Source: Psychrobacillus glaciei
GTDB taxonomy: Bacteria > Bacillota > Bacilli > Bacillales_A > Planococcaceae
NCBI RefSeq assembly: GCF_008973485.1
Contig: NZ_CP031223.1
Span: 1,612,001-1,676,000 of the forward strand
DNA: 64,000 nucleotides
Direction of reading: 5' to 3'
Each line of letters begins with the position of its first letter. Positions within the stretch are counted from its first letter, which is position 1. A model generated the notes under the pieces. It was not told the DNA's origin and did not search any database. It was given only the letters and a program-made list of their open reading frames with translations. Below, piece after piece: positions 45,070 to 54,833 of the stretch. The position numbers and the translations under genes are program-made.

Positions 45070-45098
45070 GTAGAAACTTCACCGAGAGAAGTTTCTAC
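45070..45098. other. Perfect 11-bp hairpin
   Basis: GTAGAAACTTC pairs with GAAGTTTCTAC around seven bases. No T run on either side. It directly follows repeat A copy 4. Confidence 0.5.
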
Positions 45099-45171
45099 AT
45101 AAAGTTGAGATGACTTGGATTTTGGGTCTGCACAATGCGGATCAGGCATCGTTACGTAGGATGTCTTCACA

Positions 45172-45217
45172 AATCGATTTGCCTGTTAGGGCGGCCATAA
45201 GTGTTTTCGCACTTCTT
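45172..45217 (+). repeat. Repeat C, 3' half, copy 2
   Basis: ATTTGCCTGTTAGGGCGGCCATA... to ...CACTTCTTA resembles 19122-19164 (ATTTGCCTGTCGGGGCAGACATA...TTTCTTA). It overlaps the stop region of ansA. Similarity is moderate. Confidence 0.4.
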
Positions 45218-46187
45218 AGATAGAAAAAATATCCTCCATTGCTTTTCTAGAATCTGAATGATTCAGTGCAATAAGTAGGGCAAGTCTTGCTTTTTGTCCA
45301 TTTAGACCTTTTGTGAAAATTACTCCTAGTTCTTTTAATCCTTTCCCACCGCCAACATAACCATATACATCTTGTGCGATACCATTAAAACATCTAGAAA
45401 CAAGCACAATCGGTATGTCTTTTTTCAAAATTTCTTCAATAATTGGAACGAGGCTTGGGGGTACGTTACCTTGTCCTAGTGCTTCCAATACAATTCCGTC
45501 ATAACCTAACTTTACAGAAGATTCTAGTAAATCAGGTTCCATTCCTGCATATACTTTAAATAGTGCGACTCTTTTCGTAATACTTTGAATAGGAAAAACA
45601 GCTCGATGATTAGGTGAGTGATGAAAATGGACAATTGACTTGGAAATAAAACCAATTGGTCCGTATTGCGGACTCTGAAAAGTGCTTACATTACTGGCGT
45701 GTGTTTTGGTTACATTTTCTGCCGTATGTATCTCATCATTTAAAACTACGAGAACACCTTTTTCTTTTGCGTCCTCTGAACATGCAACTTTTACAGCAGA
45801 CAACAGATTGTAAAGTCCGTCTGATCCTATTTCGTTGGAAGAACGCATAGCACCTGTAAGGACAATTGGGATGGTTGTTTCCAAAGAAAGGTCTAAGAAA
45901 TAAGCTGTTTCTTCCAAAGTATCAGTTCCGTGTGTAATGACAACTCCATCTATTTTTTGCTCGCGAGTATAACTTTCGATTAACTCTTTTAGGATGAGCA
46001 TTTCTCTTGGTGTAATGTGAGGAGAAGGTAAGTTAAATGCTTCTATTTCTATTATATCAGCATGTTCTTTTAACTTCACACCCTCAATAAAAAGGGGATT
46101 ATTTTCTGTAGGAATAACTACTCCTGTTTCTGCATGGACCTCCATGGAAATTGTTCCACCAGTATGAATTAGTAATATTGTTTTCAA
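45216..46187 (-). CDS. ansA: L-asparaginase, type I
   Basis: 323 residues. The catalytic threonines lie in HTGGTISM near the N-terminus and in THGTDTLEETAYFL. It deamidates asparagine to aspartate in the cytoplasm; no signal peptide is present. TTG start with GGAGGT. It stands alone here, convergent with the repeat cluster. Confidence 0.92.
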   Translation of the reverse strand: MKTILLIHTGGTISMEVHAETGVVIPTENNPLFIEGVKLKEHADIIEIEAFNLPSPHITPREMLILKELIESYTREQKIDGVVITHGTDTLEETAYFLDLSLETTIPIVLTGAMRSSNEIGSDGLYNLLSAVKVACSEDAKEKGVLVVLNDEIHTAENVTKTHASNVSTFQSPQYGPIGFISKSIVHFHHSPNHRAVFPIQSITKRVALFKVYAGMEPDLLESSVKLGYDGIVLEALGQGNVPPSLVPIIEEILKKDIPIVLVSRCFNGIAQDVYGYVGGGKGLKELGVIFTKGLNGQKARLALLIALNHSDSRKAMEDIFSI

Positions 46188-46243
46188 TTTAATACCTCCG
46201 TAATTTTTACAAATTATCTAAAAAATAATGTTATAATAAAGAT

Positions 46244-46269
46244 ACCCTAGGTCAGTGCTTACTGAGTTA
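46244..46269. promoter_or_regulatory. Imperfect dyad in the ansA-prsW interval
   Basis: CCTAGGTCAGT is followed after four bases by ACTGAGTTAGG, an 11-bp inverted repeat with two mismatches. A TATAAT-like element (46231-46239 region) lies just before. It may be an operator for either divergent gene. Confidence 0.3.
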
Positions 46270-46345
46270 GGTTGAAACAAGCTCGATAAAAATTTAGACT
46301 TGGATACGCAAAAATGGATTTGAGTTTATTGGAAGGAGTAAAAAT

Positions 46346-47041
46346 ATGCTAATACTACTTTCCGTTGCAATTGCTCCTGCTCTTGCGCTTTTAAGTTATT
46401 TCTATTTACGAAGAGATATTGAAGAAGAACCCTCAAAATTATTGTTACATACATTTATATATGGCGCTATATTAACTTTTCCTATTTTATTCATTCAACA
46501 TGTTATACAAGAAGAAAAAGTGATTTCATCTATCTTTGTTCATCAAGCTTTAGTAACAAGTGCATTAGAAGAATTTTTTAAATGGCTCATTTTAATTATT
46601 GCTATATATAAACATGTGGAGTTTGATGATCCTTATGATGGAATATTATATGGAGCAAGTGTTTCACTTGGATTCGCGACCATCGAAAATATATTATATT
46701 TATTGAACTTCGGGATGGATCAGGCTTTCCTTCGCGCATTACTTCCGGTTTCAAGTCATGCATTATTTGGTGTCGTAATGGGTTATTACCTAGGAAGAGC
46801 TAAATTTTCCGATGATAAAATAGCCAAATATGAAATTTTCTATGCATTTTTAGCTTCTTTTACGTTGCATTGTGTTTATAATAGTATACTAATTATTAAA
46901 GGAATAGATTTACTCTTAATCGTTCCATTCATGTTGTTTTTATGGTTATTTGGCTTATCACGAGTAAAGAAAGCCCATATATTTTCACGTATTAAAAGAT
47001 TTGAACATCATGGATATTCAACAAAAGAAAAATCTGGCTAA
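46346..47041 (+). CDS. prsW: PrsW intramembrane protease
   Basis: 231 residues, about eight membrane helices. The glutamate motif E75-E76-x-x-K79 (SALEEFFKW), a further FATIENILY and SSHALFGVVMG match PrsW, which makes the first cut in the anti-sigma factor RsiW in B. subtilis. This raises the chance that it acts on an anti-sigma encoded elsewhere in this genome. It lies directly before sleB, as in B. subtilis. Confidence 0.92.
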   Translation: MLILLSVAIAPALALLSYFYLRRDIEEEPSKLLLHTFIYGAILTFPILFIQHVIQEEKVISSIFVHQALVTSALEEFFKWLILIIAIYKHVEFDDPYDGILYGASVSLGFATIENILYLLNFGMDQAFLRALLPVSSHALFGVVMGYYLGRAKFSDDKIAKYEIFYAFLASFTLHCVYNSILIIKGIDLLLIVPFMLFLWLFGLSRVKKAHIFSRIKRFEHHGYSTKEKSG

Positions 47042-47107
47042 TTGCTAGATTTTTTTTGTATATTTGGGCATTTTTTATCCAAGCTATGTATAAAGGAGAG
47101 ATGTCGT

Positions 47108-47896
47108 TTGAAACAATTAAAATACATCCTTATTAGCTTGGTCTTTTGTACAGTTAGCTATACATTTATTACGCAGGAGCAATCTACTCAAGCTTTCTCC
47201 ACTCAAATATTAGAGAGGGGAGCTTTTGGTGATGATGTGATTGAATTGCAAGCCAGACTTCAATTCATTGGATATTACAAGAGTGAAATTGATGGGAAAT
47301 TTGGCTACAGCACCTATTGGGCTTTAAGGAACTTTCAAGAAAAATATGGGCTTCCAATAGACGGCTTACTTGGAGAAGCAACCAAGAAAAAGCTTGTGAG
47401 TGCTTCCGAATTCAACAAAGCTTGGGTACATGAACAAATTAATAAAGGCAATAGTTTTACCTATTATGGAGGCACAGACTTAGGAAAACAAGTAAAAAAT
47501 AAGAAAGCGGAAAGTACAAAAATGCAACTTCCTCCGAAATATTCTGAAAAAGACTTGAAAATTCTTGCAAATGCAGTATATGGGGAAGCCAGAGGAGAAC
47601 CATACGAAGGACAAGTAGCTGTTGCTGCGGTTATCTTGAATAGAGTAGAGCACCCTGATTTTCCTAATACTATTTCTGAAGTAATTTTCCAACCATTAGC
47701 ATTTACCGCAGTAGCGGATGGTCAAATTTGGTTAGAGCCAAATGAACGAGCAAAAGAAGCAGTGCTAGATGCATTAAATGGGTGGGATCCCTCAGAAAAT
47801 GCTATCTATTATTTCAATCCAAAGACCGCAACTAGTAAATGGATTTGGTCACGACCACAAATTAAAACAATCGGACAGCATATTTTTTGCTCTTAA
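47108..47896 (+). CDS. sleB: Spore cortex-lytic enzyme SleB
   Basis: 262 residues: signal peptide (1 to about 30), a peptidoglycan-binding domain (GAFGDDVIELQARLQFIGYY...), and a SleB transglycosylase domain with the catalytic glutamate near 160 in NAVYGEARGEP. It degrades muramic-lactam cortex during germination. Upstream open frame is excluded; GGAGAG precedes the TTG at 47108. It lies 9 bases before ypeB, its partner. Confidence 0.95.
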   Translation: MKQLKYILISLVFCTVSYTFITQEQSTQAFSTQILERGAFGDDVIELQARLQFIGYYKSEIDGKFGYSTYWALRNFQEKYGLPIDGLLGEATKKKLVSASEFNKAWVHEQINKGNSFTYYGGTDLGKQVKNKKAESTKMQLPPKYSEKDLKILANAVYGEARGEPYEGQVAVAAVILNRVEHPDFPNTISEVIFQPLAFTAVADGQIWLEPNERAKEAVLDALNGWDPSENAIYYFNPKTATSKWIWSRPQIKTIGQHIFCS

Positions 47897-47905
47897 GGAG
47901 ATAAG

Positions 47906-49186
47906 ATGAAAAAGTATATATGGATCATTGCTTCTGTCGCTGTTATATTCCTGGTGTATCATTTTTCTATCCAAAGTAAGAATACCCGATTAGAAAATGC
48001 GCTTGCTATCCAATATTCCAACCAATTAACTACAGCTTCTGAAAAATTGACAAAATTAAGTGACTCCATTGATCAAACGCTGTTATTCAAAGATAGGGAG
48101 GCACTAGACAAACCTTTAGAAGATGTATGGAGAATTTCTTCCGATGTACGTGCATCTATTTCGGCTTTACCAATAGATCACGAAACTTCCACTGTATGGA
48201 TGAATTACTTAAGCCGAATTGGAAATGGTGCTTCCCTTGTAAAGACGGGGAAAATACCAATCGAAGAATGGCAAAAAAATATGACATCTGCCCGAGATAA
48301 CTTAAGGGAACTATCCAATCAATGGGCTTTTACGAATAAAGATGAAGGGAAAAAAGATTATATAGTAAATACATTTGTATTAAATAAAGTAAATAAAGAT
48401 AATGAAAAAAGTTGGAAGCAACTAGGGGATTCAGCGAAAGCATATACAGAAAGTGATTTCCCGATGACAGCTAGTGAAACAGATCATCAAAAAAAGAAAG
48501 ACCTGCAACAAATTGAAGATTCGGATGTGAGCCTAGAACAAATAAAACAAAAATTTGTTCAACTATTTCCTGAATTAAAGGATGCGACTATTCATACTAC
48601 TGAAAGCTCTAATGATGCTCCGTATCCTTTTTATCACTTACAATATCATAAAGGTATACGAATTGGTTACGCAGATTTTACGAAAAAAGGTGGACACTTA
48701 TTATCATTTCTAATGGAAAGACCTTTTGAAAACACAACTATAAGTGCTGAACAGATGAAAGAAAAAGCAAAGAGCTATATGAAATCTTTTGACTATGCAG
48801 ATACGGAATTGGTAGACTTTCGAGAAAACCATATCGCTTGGCATTTATCTTTTGCAAGAGTAGAAGCTGAAAACAAAGCACTTGTCTATGCGGATGGTAT
48901 CCAGTTGAAAATAGCAAAAGATAATGGAGAATTACTAGGGTTAAATGCAATGGAGTATATACAAAAAGAAAAAATTGGTCCTCAAGAAATTAAACCTCTA
49001 AACTATAAAGAGTTATTTTCAGATGACTTTTCTGTCGAAGAGGAGAGATTATGTTTTGTAGAAAATAAGGAGCTGCAACAGAGACTGGCATATGAAATAT
49101 TAACAAGAAGTGATTCCATTGGCACCTATAAGATTTATATAGATACAGAAAATCATGAAATTCTACAAGCAGAAAAACTGCCATAA
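47906..49186 (+). CDS. ypeB: Germination protein YpeB
   Basis: 426 residues with an N-terminal membrane helix (about 4-22), a helical middle and C-terminal PepSY-like domains. It holds SleB in the spore and keeps it inactive. Tandem location with sleB is the family rule. TAAGGAG ribosome site. Confidence 0.93.
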   Translation: MKKYIWIIASVAVIFLVYHFSIQSKNTRLENALAIQYSNQLTTASEKLTKLSDSIDQTLLFKDREALDKPLEDVWRISSDVRASISALPIDHETSTVWMNYLSRIGNGASLVKTGKIPIEEWQKNMTSARDNLRELSNQWAFTNKDEGKKDYIVNTFVLNKVNKDNEKSWKQLGDSAKAYTESDFPMTASETDHQKKKDLQQIEDSDVSLEQIKQKFVQLFPELKDATIHTTESSNDAPYPFYHLQYHKGIRIGYADFTKKGGHLLSFLMERPFENTTISAEQMKEKAKSYMKSFDYADTELVDFRENHIAWHLSFARVEAENKALVYADGIQLKIAKDNGELLGLNAMEYIQKEKIGPQEIKPLNYKELFSDDFSVEEERLCFVENKELQQRLAYEILTRSDSIGTYKIYIDTENHEILQAEKLP

Positions 49187-49280
49187 AAAATGTCCAAGCG
49201 TTTGTTAAAATAATTTTATAGAAATAAAATACTTTAAGTGTCATAATAGAACTATAATCACACTTAAAGAGGTAATGTGT

Positions 49281-49922
49281 ATGAAAATTAAACTAGGGAC
49301 CATTCTGATATTAGAACCTACTTTTGTAGAAAAAGTAGAGAAATATCGTTGTAAAGTAGTGGATTTAGACGAGCAATTTATTTTTATTGATTATCCAATT
49401 GACACAATCTCAAATAAAACGGTATTTTTAATGGAAGGGACTCAACTTCGTGTTTCTTATGTAGAGGAATCTAAATCAGCGTTTGCTTTTCACACAGAAG
49501 TGTTAGCAAAGCGGCAAGGTCAAATACCGATGATTAAGCTTTCGTATCCAGGGGACTCAGAAGTTATTAAAATTCAAAGAAGAGACTTTGTGCGAGTGTC
49601 TACTTCATTAGATATTTCTGTTCAATTTGAAGATGATAAATATCAATTTGTAGCAGATGATATCAGTGCTGGAGGATCGGCAGTAATCTTGAATCGCGAA
49701 GTTAAATTTAAAGAAGGAGACGAAATCTCCATGTTGATCCCTTTAGCCTTTAATAATGGGGATATAAAATATGTAACCACTACAGCAGCTGTTGTCCGAA
49801 TTTGGGATAGAGGTCAGCAAAAATTAGCATCCTTGCAGTTTACGGATACCGATGATTTAGACAAACAACAAATTGTCCGTTTTTGTTTTGAACGCCAATT
49901 GTTTTTAAGAAAAAAGAAATGA
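49281..49922 (+). CDS. ypfA: YpfA-type PilZ protein, c-di-GMP receptor
   Basis: 213 residues: N-terminal YcgR-like domain and a PilZ domain with QRRDFVR (arginine motif) and DISAGGSAV (D/N-x-S-x-x-G). B. subtilis YpfA (MotI/DgrA) binds c-di-GMP and stops the flagellar motor. An ATG six bases upstream is too close to AAAGAGG, so I choose 49281. A terminator follows. Confidence 0.9.
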   Translation: MKIKLGTILILEPTFVEKVEKYRCKVVDLDEQFIFIDYPIDTISNKTVFLMEGTQLRVSYVEESKSAFAFHTEVLAKRQGQIPMIKLSYPGDSEVIKIQRRDFVRVSTSLDISVQFEDDKYQFVADDISAGGSAVILNREVKFKEGDEISMLIPLAFNNGDIKYVTTTAAVVRIWDRGQQKLASLQFTDTDDLDKQQIVRFCFERQLFLRKKK

Positions 49923-49925
49923 ATG

Positions 49926-49955
49926 AAAAGTCTGTGAATACAGGCTTTTTTTTTA
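49926..49955 (+). terminator. Terminator of ypfA
   Basis: AAGTCTGT pairs with ACAGGCTT (one G-T pair), followed by nine T. Confidence 0.85.
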
Positions 49956-50003
49956 CGGATGGTTTTATGATAAAATATACTCGAATAGAGTGGAGGCTAC
50001 AAT

Positions 50004-50678
50004 ATGACAAAACAAATTCAAATCGCCATTGATGGTCCTGCAGCTGCAGGAAAAAGCACGATTGCCAAAAAAGCTGCAGAGTTACTCGGATATACATATG
50101 TAGATACAGGAGCAATGTATCGAGCAATAACGTATAAAGCGATTCAATCAAACATAGATTTGCAAGACGGAGAAAAATTAACGAATATATTAAATAAAAC
50201 ATCTATTGAGTTGAAGCCTTCTCCAAAAGGTCAACTAGTTTTTTTAGATAATCAAGAAGTAACAGATGAGATTCGCTCCAAAGAAGTAACAGCTTCTGTT
50301 TCAGAGGTTGCCGCGCATGCAGATTTAAGAAAAGAAATGGTATTAAGACAACTTGAAATGGGTAAAAATGGAAGTATCGTAATGGATGGTCGAGATATTG
50401 GGACGCATGTATTAACAAATGCAGAGCTAAAAATATTCATGTCAGCAAGTGTAGAAGAGCGAGCAAGAAGACGATTCCTAGAAAATCAAAAAAGAGGAAT
50501 TTCAACGAACTTAGAAGAACTAATAGAAGAAATAGCTCTTCGAGATAAAATGGATAGCGAACGTGAAGCTTCTCCATTAATAAAAGCAGAAGATGCAATA
50601 TTTATTGATACGACATCTCTAACTATTGAAGAAGTATCTGAGAAAATTATGCAACTAGCAAAAGAGAGGATGAGATAA
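50004..50678 (+). CDS. cmk: Cytidylate kinase
   Basis: 224 residues. Walker A is GPAAAGKST near the N-terminus, DTGAMYRAIT and MDGRDIGTHV are CMP-binding motifs. It phosphorylates CMP and dCMP. One base separates it from plsC, so they form one transcript, as in B. subtilis. Confidence 0.96.
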   Translation: MTKQIQIAIDGPAAAGKSTIAKKAAELLGYTYVDTGAMYRAITYKAIQSNIDLQDGEKLTNILNKTSIELKPSPKGQLVFLDNQEVTDEIRSKEVTASVSEVAAHADLRKEMVLRQLEMGKNGSIVMDGRDIGTHVLTNAELKIFMSASVEERARRRFLENQKRGISTNLEELIEEIALRDKMDSEREASPLIKAEDAIFIDTTSLTIEEVSEKIMQLAKERMR

Positions 50679-50679
50679 T

Positions 50680-51270
50680 ATGAATCTCTATTCATTTGCG
50701 AAAACAGTCGTGTATGCCGCGTTAAAGCCGATTTATCGATTTGAAGTAATCGGTGCAGAGAATTTTCCAAAAGAGGGAGGCATTCTCTTGTGTTCAAATC
50801 ATATAAATGCGTTAGATCCTCCAGTTGTCGGAATTAATGCGCCAAGGGCTGTGAATTTTATGGCAAAAGAAGAACTATTTCATATTCCTATTTTAAAAAG
50901 TATTCTTCCTGGAGTTAATGCTTTTCCTGTTAAAAGAGGAATGAGTGATCGTGATGCCCTTCGCCGTGCCATAAAACTTTTAAAGGATGGGGAAGTAGTA
51001 GGTCTTTTCCCAGAAGGAACAAGAAGTAAGGATGGAACCTTGGGAAAAGGTTTTAGCGGAGCTGGATTCTTTGCACTTAGAGGAGAAGCCAATATTGTTC
51101 CTTGTGCAATTATAGGACCATATAAGCCATTTAGAAAACTGAAAATAGTATTTGGAGAGATGATTGATATACAACCCTATCGAGATCGAAAAGCGTCAGC
51201 AGACGAAGTAACGGAAGTCATTATGACTAACATTGGTCAACTACTAGATCAATATAAAAAATCAAAATAA
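50680..51270 (+). CDS. plsC: 1-acyl-sn-glycerol-3-phosphate acyltransferase
   Basis: 196 residues of the PlsC family: SNHINALDPPV (catalytic HxxxxD), FPVKRG, FPEGTRSKDG and a VPCAIIGP motif. It adds the second acyl chain in phosphatidic acid synthesis. Placed between cmk and ypfD in the usual order. Confidence 0.92.
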   Translation: MNLYSFAKTVVYAALKPIYRFEVIGAENFPKEGGILLCSNHINALDPPVVGINAPRAVNFMAKEELFHIPILKSILPGVNAFPVKRGMSDRDALRRAIKLLKDGEVVGLFPEGTRSKDGTLGKGFSGAGFFALRGEANIVPCAIIGPYKPFRKLKIVFGEMIDIQPYRDRKASADEVTEVIMTNIGQLLDQYKKSK

Positions 51271-51362
51271 TCAATTCTTTTTCGTTTGATAAGGGCTACC
51301 TTTTGTATTTCTGTGCTAGTTCGCATAAAATAGACTTGAGACGTTGTGAAGGAGGATATCAT

Positions 51363-52511
51363 ATGTCAGAAGAAATGAACTTAGTCGATACACATGAGTT
51401 TAAAGAAGGAGATCTTGTGAAAGCGACGGTTGCGCAAGTAGATGAGAAATCGGCATTCGTAACAATTGAAGGTGCACCTTTTGATGGTATAGTTCCGATT
51501 AGCGAACTATCTAGCTTGCATATTGAAAAAGCATCCGACGCCGTTTCCATTGGTGACGAACTGGAATTGATGATTACAAAAAAGGAAGAAGCTAATTTTG
51601 TACTTTCCAAACGGAAAGTCGATGCTGAAAAAGCGTGGGACCATTTGGAGAAACAATTCCAATCAGGTGAAATTATTGAAACGGAAGTAAAAGAAGTTGT
51701 GAAAGGCGGATTAGTAGTAGATTTAGGTGTGCGTGGTTTCATCCCTGCTTCATTAATTGAAGACTATTTCGTTGAATCATTTGAAGATTACAAAGGAAAA
51801 GTATTAACATTTAAAATCGTAGAATTTGAAAAAGATAAAAATCGCTTAATCCTTTCCCATAAAGCAGTTTTAGAAGATGAAAAAGCTGTAAGTAAACAAA
51901 AAACCCTTGAAACTATTCATAGTGGAGAAATATTAACTGGAATTGTTCAGCGAATAGCATCATTCGGTGCTTTTGTAGATATTGGTGGCGTGGATGGTCT
52001 TGTTCATATTTCCCAAATATCCCACGATCACTTAGAAAATGTTGGAGATATGCTATCGGAGGGACAAGAAGTAAATGTAAAAGTATTATCTGTAGACAGA
52101 GATTCCGAAAGAATTTCTTTATCTATTAAAGATACGTTACCTGGACCTTGGGCAGATATTGAAGATAAAGCGACTAAAGGCGCAATATTGGCAGGAACTA
52201 TTAGACGTATTGTTTCTTATGGTGCTTTCGTTGAAGTATTTCCAGGAATAGAAGGACTTGTGCATATATCTCAAATTGCGCATAAACATATTTCAACCCC
52301 ACATGAAGTACTTAAAGAAGGCGAGGAAGTCCAAGTAAAAGTGCTGGATGTAAACAGTGCTGATAAACGTTTATCTTTAAGCATAAAGGATTTAATCGAA
52401 AACGAAAATGACTATAATCTAGAAGATTATCAATTGCCGGAAGAGTCTAAAGGCTTCTCCATTAGTGATGTTTTAGGAGACAAGTTAAAAAACTTCACAA
52501 ATAAAAACTGA
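51363..52511 (+). CDS. ypfD: S1 RNA-binding protein (YpfD, S1 homologue)
   Basis: 382 residues with four S1 domains; the third and fourth contain the classic GLVHISQI and VDRDSERISLSIK / VNSADKRLSLSIK motifs. It is the low-GC Gram-positive relative of ribosomal protein S1. An upstream in-frame ATG exists, but AAGGAGG at the right distance selects 51363. A terminator follows, then the mobile island starts. Confidence 0.93.
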   Translation: MSEEMNLVDTHEFKEGDLVKATVAQVDEKSAFVTIEGAPFDGIVPISELSSLHIEKASDAVSIGDELELMITKKEEANFVLSKRKVDAEKAWDHLEKQFQSGEIIETEVKEVVKGGLVVDLGVRGFIPASLIEDYFVESFEDYKGKVLTFKIVEFEKDKNRLILSHKAVLEDEKAVSKQKTLETIHSGEILTGIVQRIASFGAFVDIGGVDGLVHISQISHDHLENVGDMLSEGQEVNVKVLSVDRDSERISLSIKDTLPGPWADIEDKATKGAILAGTIRRIVSYGAFVEVFPGIEGLVHISQIAHKHISTPHEVLKEGEEVQVKVLDVNSADKRLSLSIKDLIENENDYNLEDYQLPEESKGFSISDVLGDKLKNFTNKN

Positions 52512-52524
52512 ATATAATAAAAAT

Positions 52525-52556
52525 ACGGGCGATTTGATAAAGTCGCCTGTTTTTGT
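52525..52556 (+). terminator. Terminator of ypfD
   Basis: GGCGATTT-type stem with AGTCGCC and a T run. Confidence 0.75.
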
Positions 52557-52622
52557 CATTTTGTTGTATATAATGAACAATTTTCAACGAAAACCAAGCA
52601 GTACCAATAGGCTAAGGGTAAT

Positions 52623-53797
52623 TTAAGGAAGGATAGCCCCACTTTTAGCCCCGCTCTCCTCCAAACTAGCTCCAATTAATGCTACAGCTTGAACCTCCAG
52701 TTTTTTCAATACGTGCCCGTATGTTTCGTAAATCATCTGCGTTGTATTGCCTAATCGTTCTGCAATTACCTTTACATTCAATCCTCTATTCAAAAGTATT
52801 GTTGCGTGTGTGTGACGTAAGCCATGCAAGCACCCGTTAGCATTTATTATTTTTTGAAAGGCATAGTATGCATGATTGTAATTGCTTGGGTTTCCACATT
52901 CCTCTCCGATAAAAACAAAACGGCTTTCGTTATACTTAATACCGTAAGCTAACATCGTTCTTTTACACCATGTATGATAAGTCTTTAACTTTTTTACAAG
53001 TATGTCATCGATTAAAATTGTTCTATAACTGTTTTTGGGGTTCTTGTACTGTGCCGATCTCTAGTGCGTTCAACAGTTATTGTCTTTTTATTAAAATCAA
53101 TGTTTTTCCACTGCAAACCGAACGCTTCGCCTCTTCGTAACCCAGTATAGGTAAGTGTTAAAAACAAGTTGGAATTCGTGACATTTTCAAGTCGGTTAGT
53201 TGCTTCTAAGAAAGTGACCAGTTGGTTATGAGTGTAATAGTTTATTACTTCTTCTGGCTCTTCTACACCTTTAAGAGGTATCTTGGTGAACCTGTTACGA
53301 TCAAGTATCTCATCTTCGACTGCGGCATTTATGGCAATTTTTAATATGGTGTGGAATAATAGCACAGAACTTGGTTTAAACTTTTTCTCCAATACGTTTA
53401 TAAATGATATTCTATACGTAATTTTATCTAGTTTTTGCAATTAATAATGGCCTAACAAAGGTTTTATGTGTAATCTAACTGTTGCTTCTCTGTTACCACG
53501 AGTTGGCACCTTCCAGTTGCTCTTATTAGCGTCAAACCAAATATCTATTCATTCCGCCACGGTTATTTGGTCATTTTCAATTAGTTTTATCTGTCCGCTA
53601 ACTTATGCTGCCTTTATCTCTAAAAGTGCTCTAAGGGCTGTTTTTTCGCTTATAAAGCTACTCTTCTTTTTCTCTCTTCGTTTACCGTTCTTATCAATAT
53701 ATTTGTGACGGTACATCCATAGTTTTTCATTATTTGCTGTTAAATAAGAATAGAGTTCTGGATCCTTGTTTGATTTTTGCAATTTCATCTTTACCAT
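52623..53797 (-). pseudogene. Phage/ICE-type tyrosine integrase, degraded
   Basis: Three pieces in order on the minus strand: the arm-binding N-terminus (53603-53797: YRHKYIDKNGKRREKKKSSF), the core and first catalytic part (53012-53440: YTGLRRGEAFGLQW with the arginine) and the C-terminus (52623-52955: LHGLRHTHATILL and IYETYGHVLK with tyrosine). Between piece one and two the same frame is readable but has three stop codons; between two and three there is a one-base frameshift near 53035. All catalytic residues are recognisable, so the loss of function is not very old. Tn916- or phage-like length, about 390 residues. Confidence 0.85.
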
Positions 53798-53881
53798 TCC
53801 CTTTCAATGCTTGGCGGCGTAATGTACAGGAAAAGATAAGTGAAGATAAATTAAAAAGCAAATCTTTTTGCACCACCTCCT

Positions 53882-54324
53882 AAGAATGTATGTTCTTTAT
53901 ATTTTAATGAAATTGCTCCTGTTGTTAAAGAAGATTTATTAGCATCTCATGTAGTTATTAGAGAAACAAAAACACTTAAGAGAAAACGAGTAAAATTACC
54001 AGGCTATATAAAAAAAGAAATCCTTCCTTATGTTAAGGGTTAAATGATTCTTCGTATGTATTTAAGAGCCGTCAAGGGGATAATAGACCAATAGATAGGT
54101 CAACAGCTTATCGTATTCTTCGAGATGCAGCAGAACATGTCAATTTAAGAGAAGTAGGGACACATACATTGCGTAAAACTTTTGGCTACCACTTCTACCA
54201 ACAAACAAAAGATGTTGCTATTTTACAGGAATTATTTAACCACTCAAGTCCATCAATAACCTTTGAATATATCGGCATACACCAAGAAGCATTAGATAAA
54301 GCAATGGACAAATATAGAATTTAA
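53882..54324 (+). pseudogene. XerC/D-like recombinase, truncated and frameshifted
   Basis: From 53882 one frame reads ETKTLKRKRVKLPGYIKKEI up to YVKG, then a one-base slip near 54042 leads into LNDSSYVFKSRQGDNRPIDR and on to GTHTLRKTFGYHFYQQTKD, ELFNHSSPSITFEYIGI. The HxLR histidine/arginine and the terminal tyrosine are present; the N-terminal half and the first catalytic arginine are missing. This is a different recombinase from the integrase beside it. Confidence 0.75.
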
Positions 54325-54465
54325 TTTTTTTTCTATATCTGCAACATAAATTTATGTATCGTGCAGTCGTTGTAAGAAGTGTATTCAAGCCTTATAAATA
54401 AAGGGTTTCGGCAATAAGGCGAGTGCAACAGTCTATATATTGAAGAGTACTAAAGGTAGAAAAAG

Positions 54466-54759
54466 ATGGAGATAATAGAGGCAAAGGATCAAATTAAAAA
54501 AATAGAAGAATACATACAGAAGGTCGAGAACTATGTAGCTGATGCATTTGAGAAAAAAGTTTTTAAGCTATATGTACTTCGAGAGAATGTTACAAAAATA
54601 ACAAAGGAATTAAATGAGGAGGAATACAGGATTGGCAACCGTAAGTTAATCAGTAAGAATATATTAGATTTGATAAGGAGAAAGCCTACTGATGAGATGC
54701 ACGAAATGGCAAGGAAATTATTTAACCAGAACAAGAAAAGAAGTGCATTGAAGTATTGA
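54466..54759 (+). CDS. Small helical protein of unknown function
   Basis: 97 residues, highly charged and predicted to be all helix with coiled-coil character (IKKIEEYIQKVENYVADAFEKK). No motif is recognised. The ribosome site is AAAGATGG-like and weak. It lies in the mobile island and is probably cargo or element maintenance. Confidence 0.45.
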   Translation: MEIIEAKDQIKKIEEYIQKVENYVADAFEKKVFKLYVLRENVTKITKELNEEEYRIGNRKLISKNILDLIRRKPTDEMHEMARKLFNQNKKRSALKY

Positions 54760-54833
54760 TAAAATATTTTGGCAGATTCGTGGCAGACTGATGGCAGAGC
54801 ATTTGGAAATAGATGTGCAATAATATTAGCATG

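Larger units (their letters stand above)
43954..45215. other. Repeat cluster without genes
   Basis: Nearly 1.3 kb. In order: repeat A copy 3, repeat B copy 3, repeat A copy 4, an 11-bp perfect hairpin and a repeat C 3' half. Short open frames here (for example 44301-44489) lie across repeats and are not genes. Confidence 0.75.

Noticed and set aside
46188-46345. T-box or other riboswitch before prsW
   Set aside because: No T-box sequence or any riboswitch core could be found, only an imperfect dyad.
53466-53708. 80-codon plus-strand frame inside the integrase remnant
   Set aside because: The minus strand reads clearly as integrase; the plus frame is its shadow.
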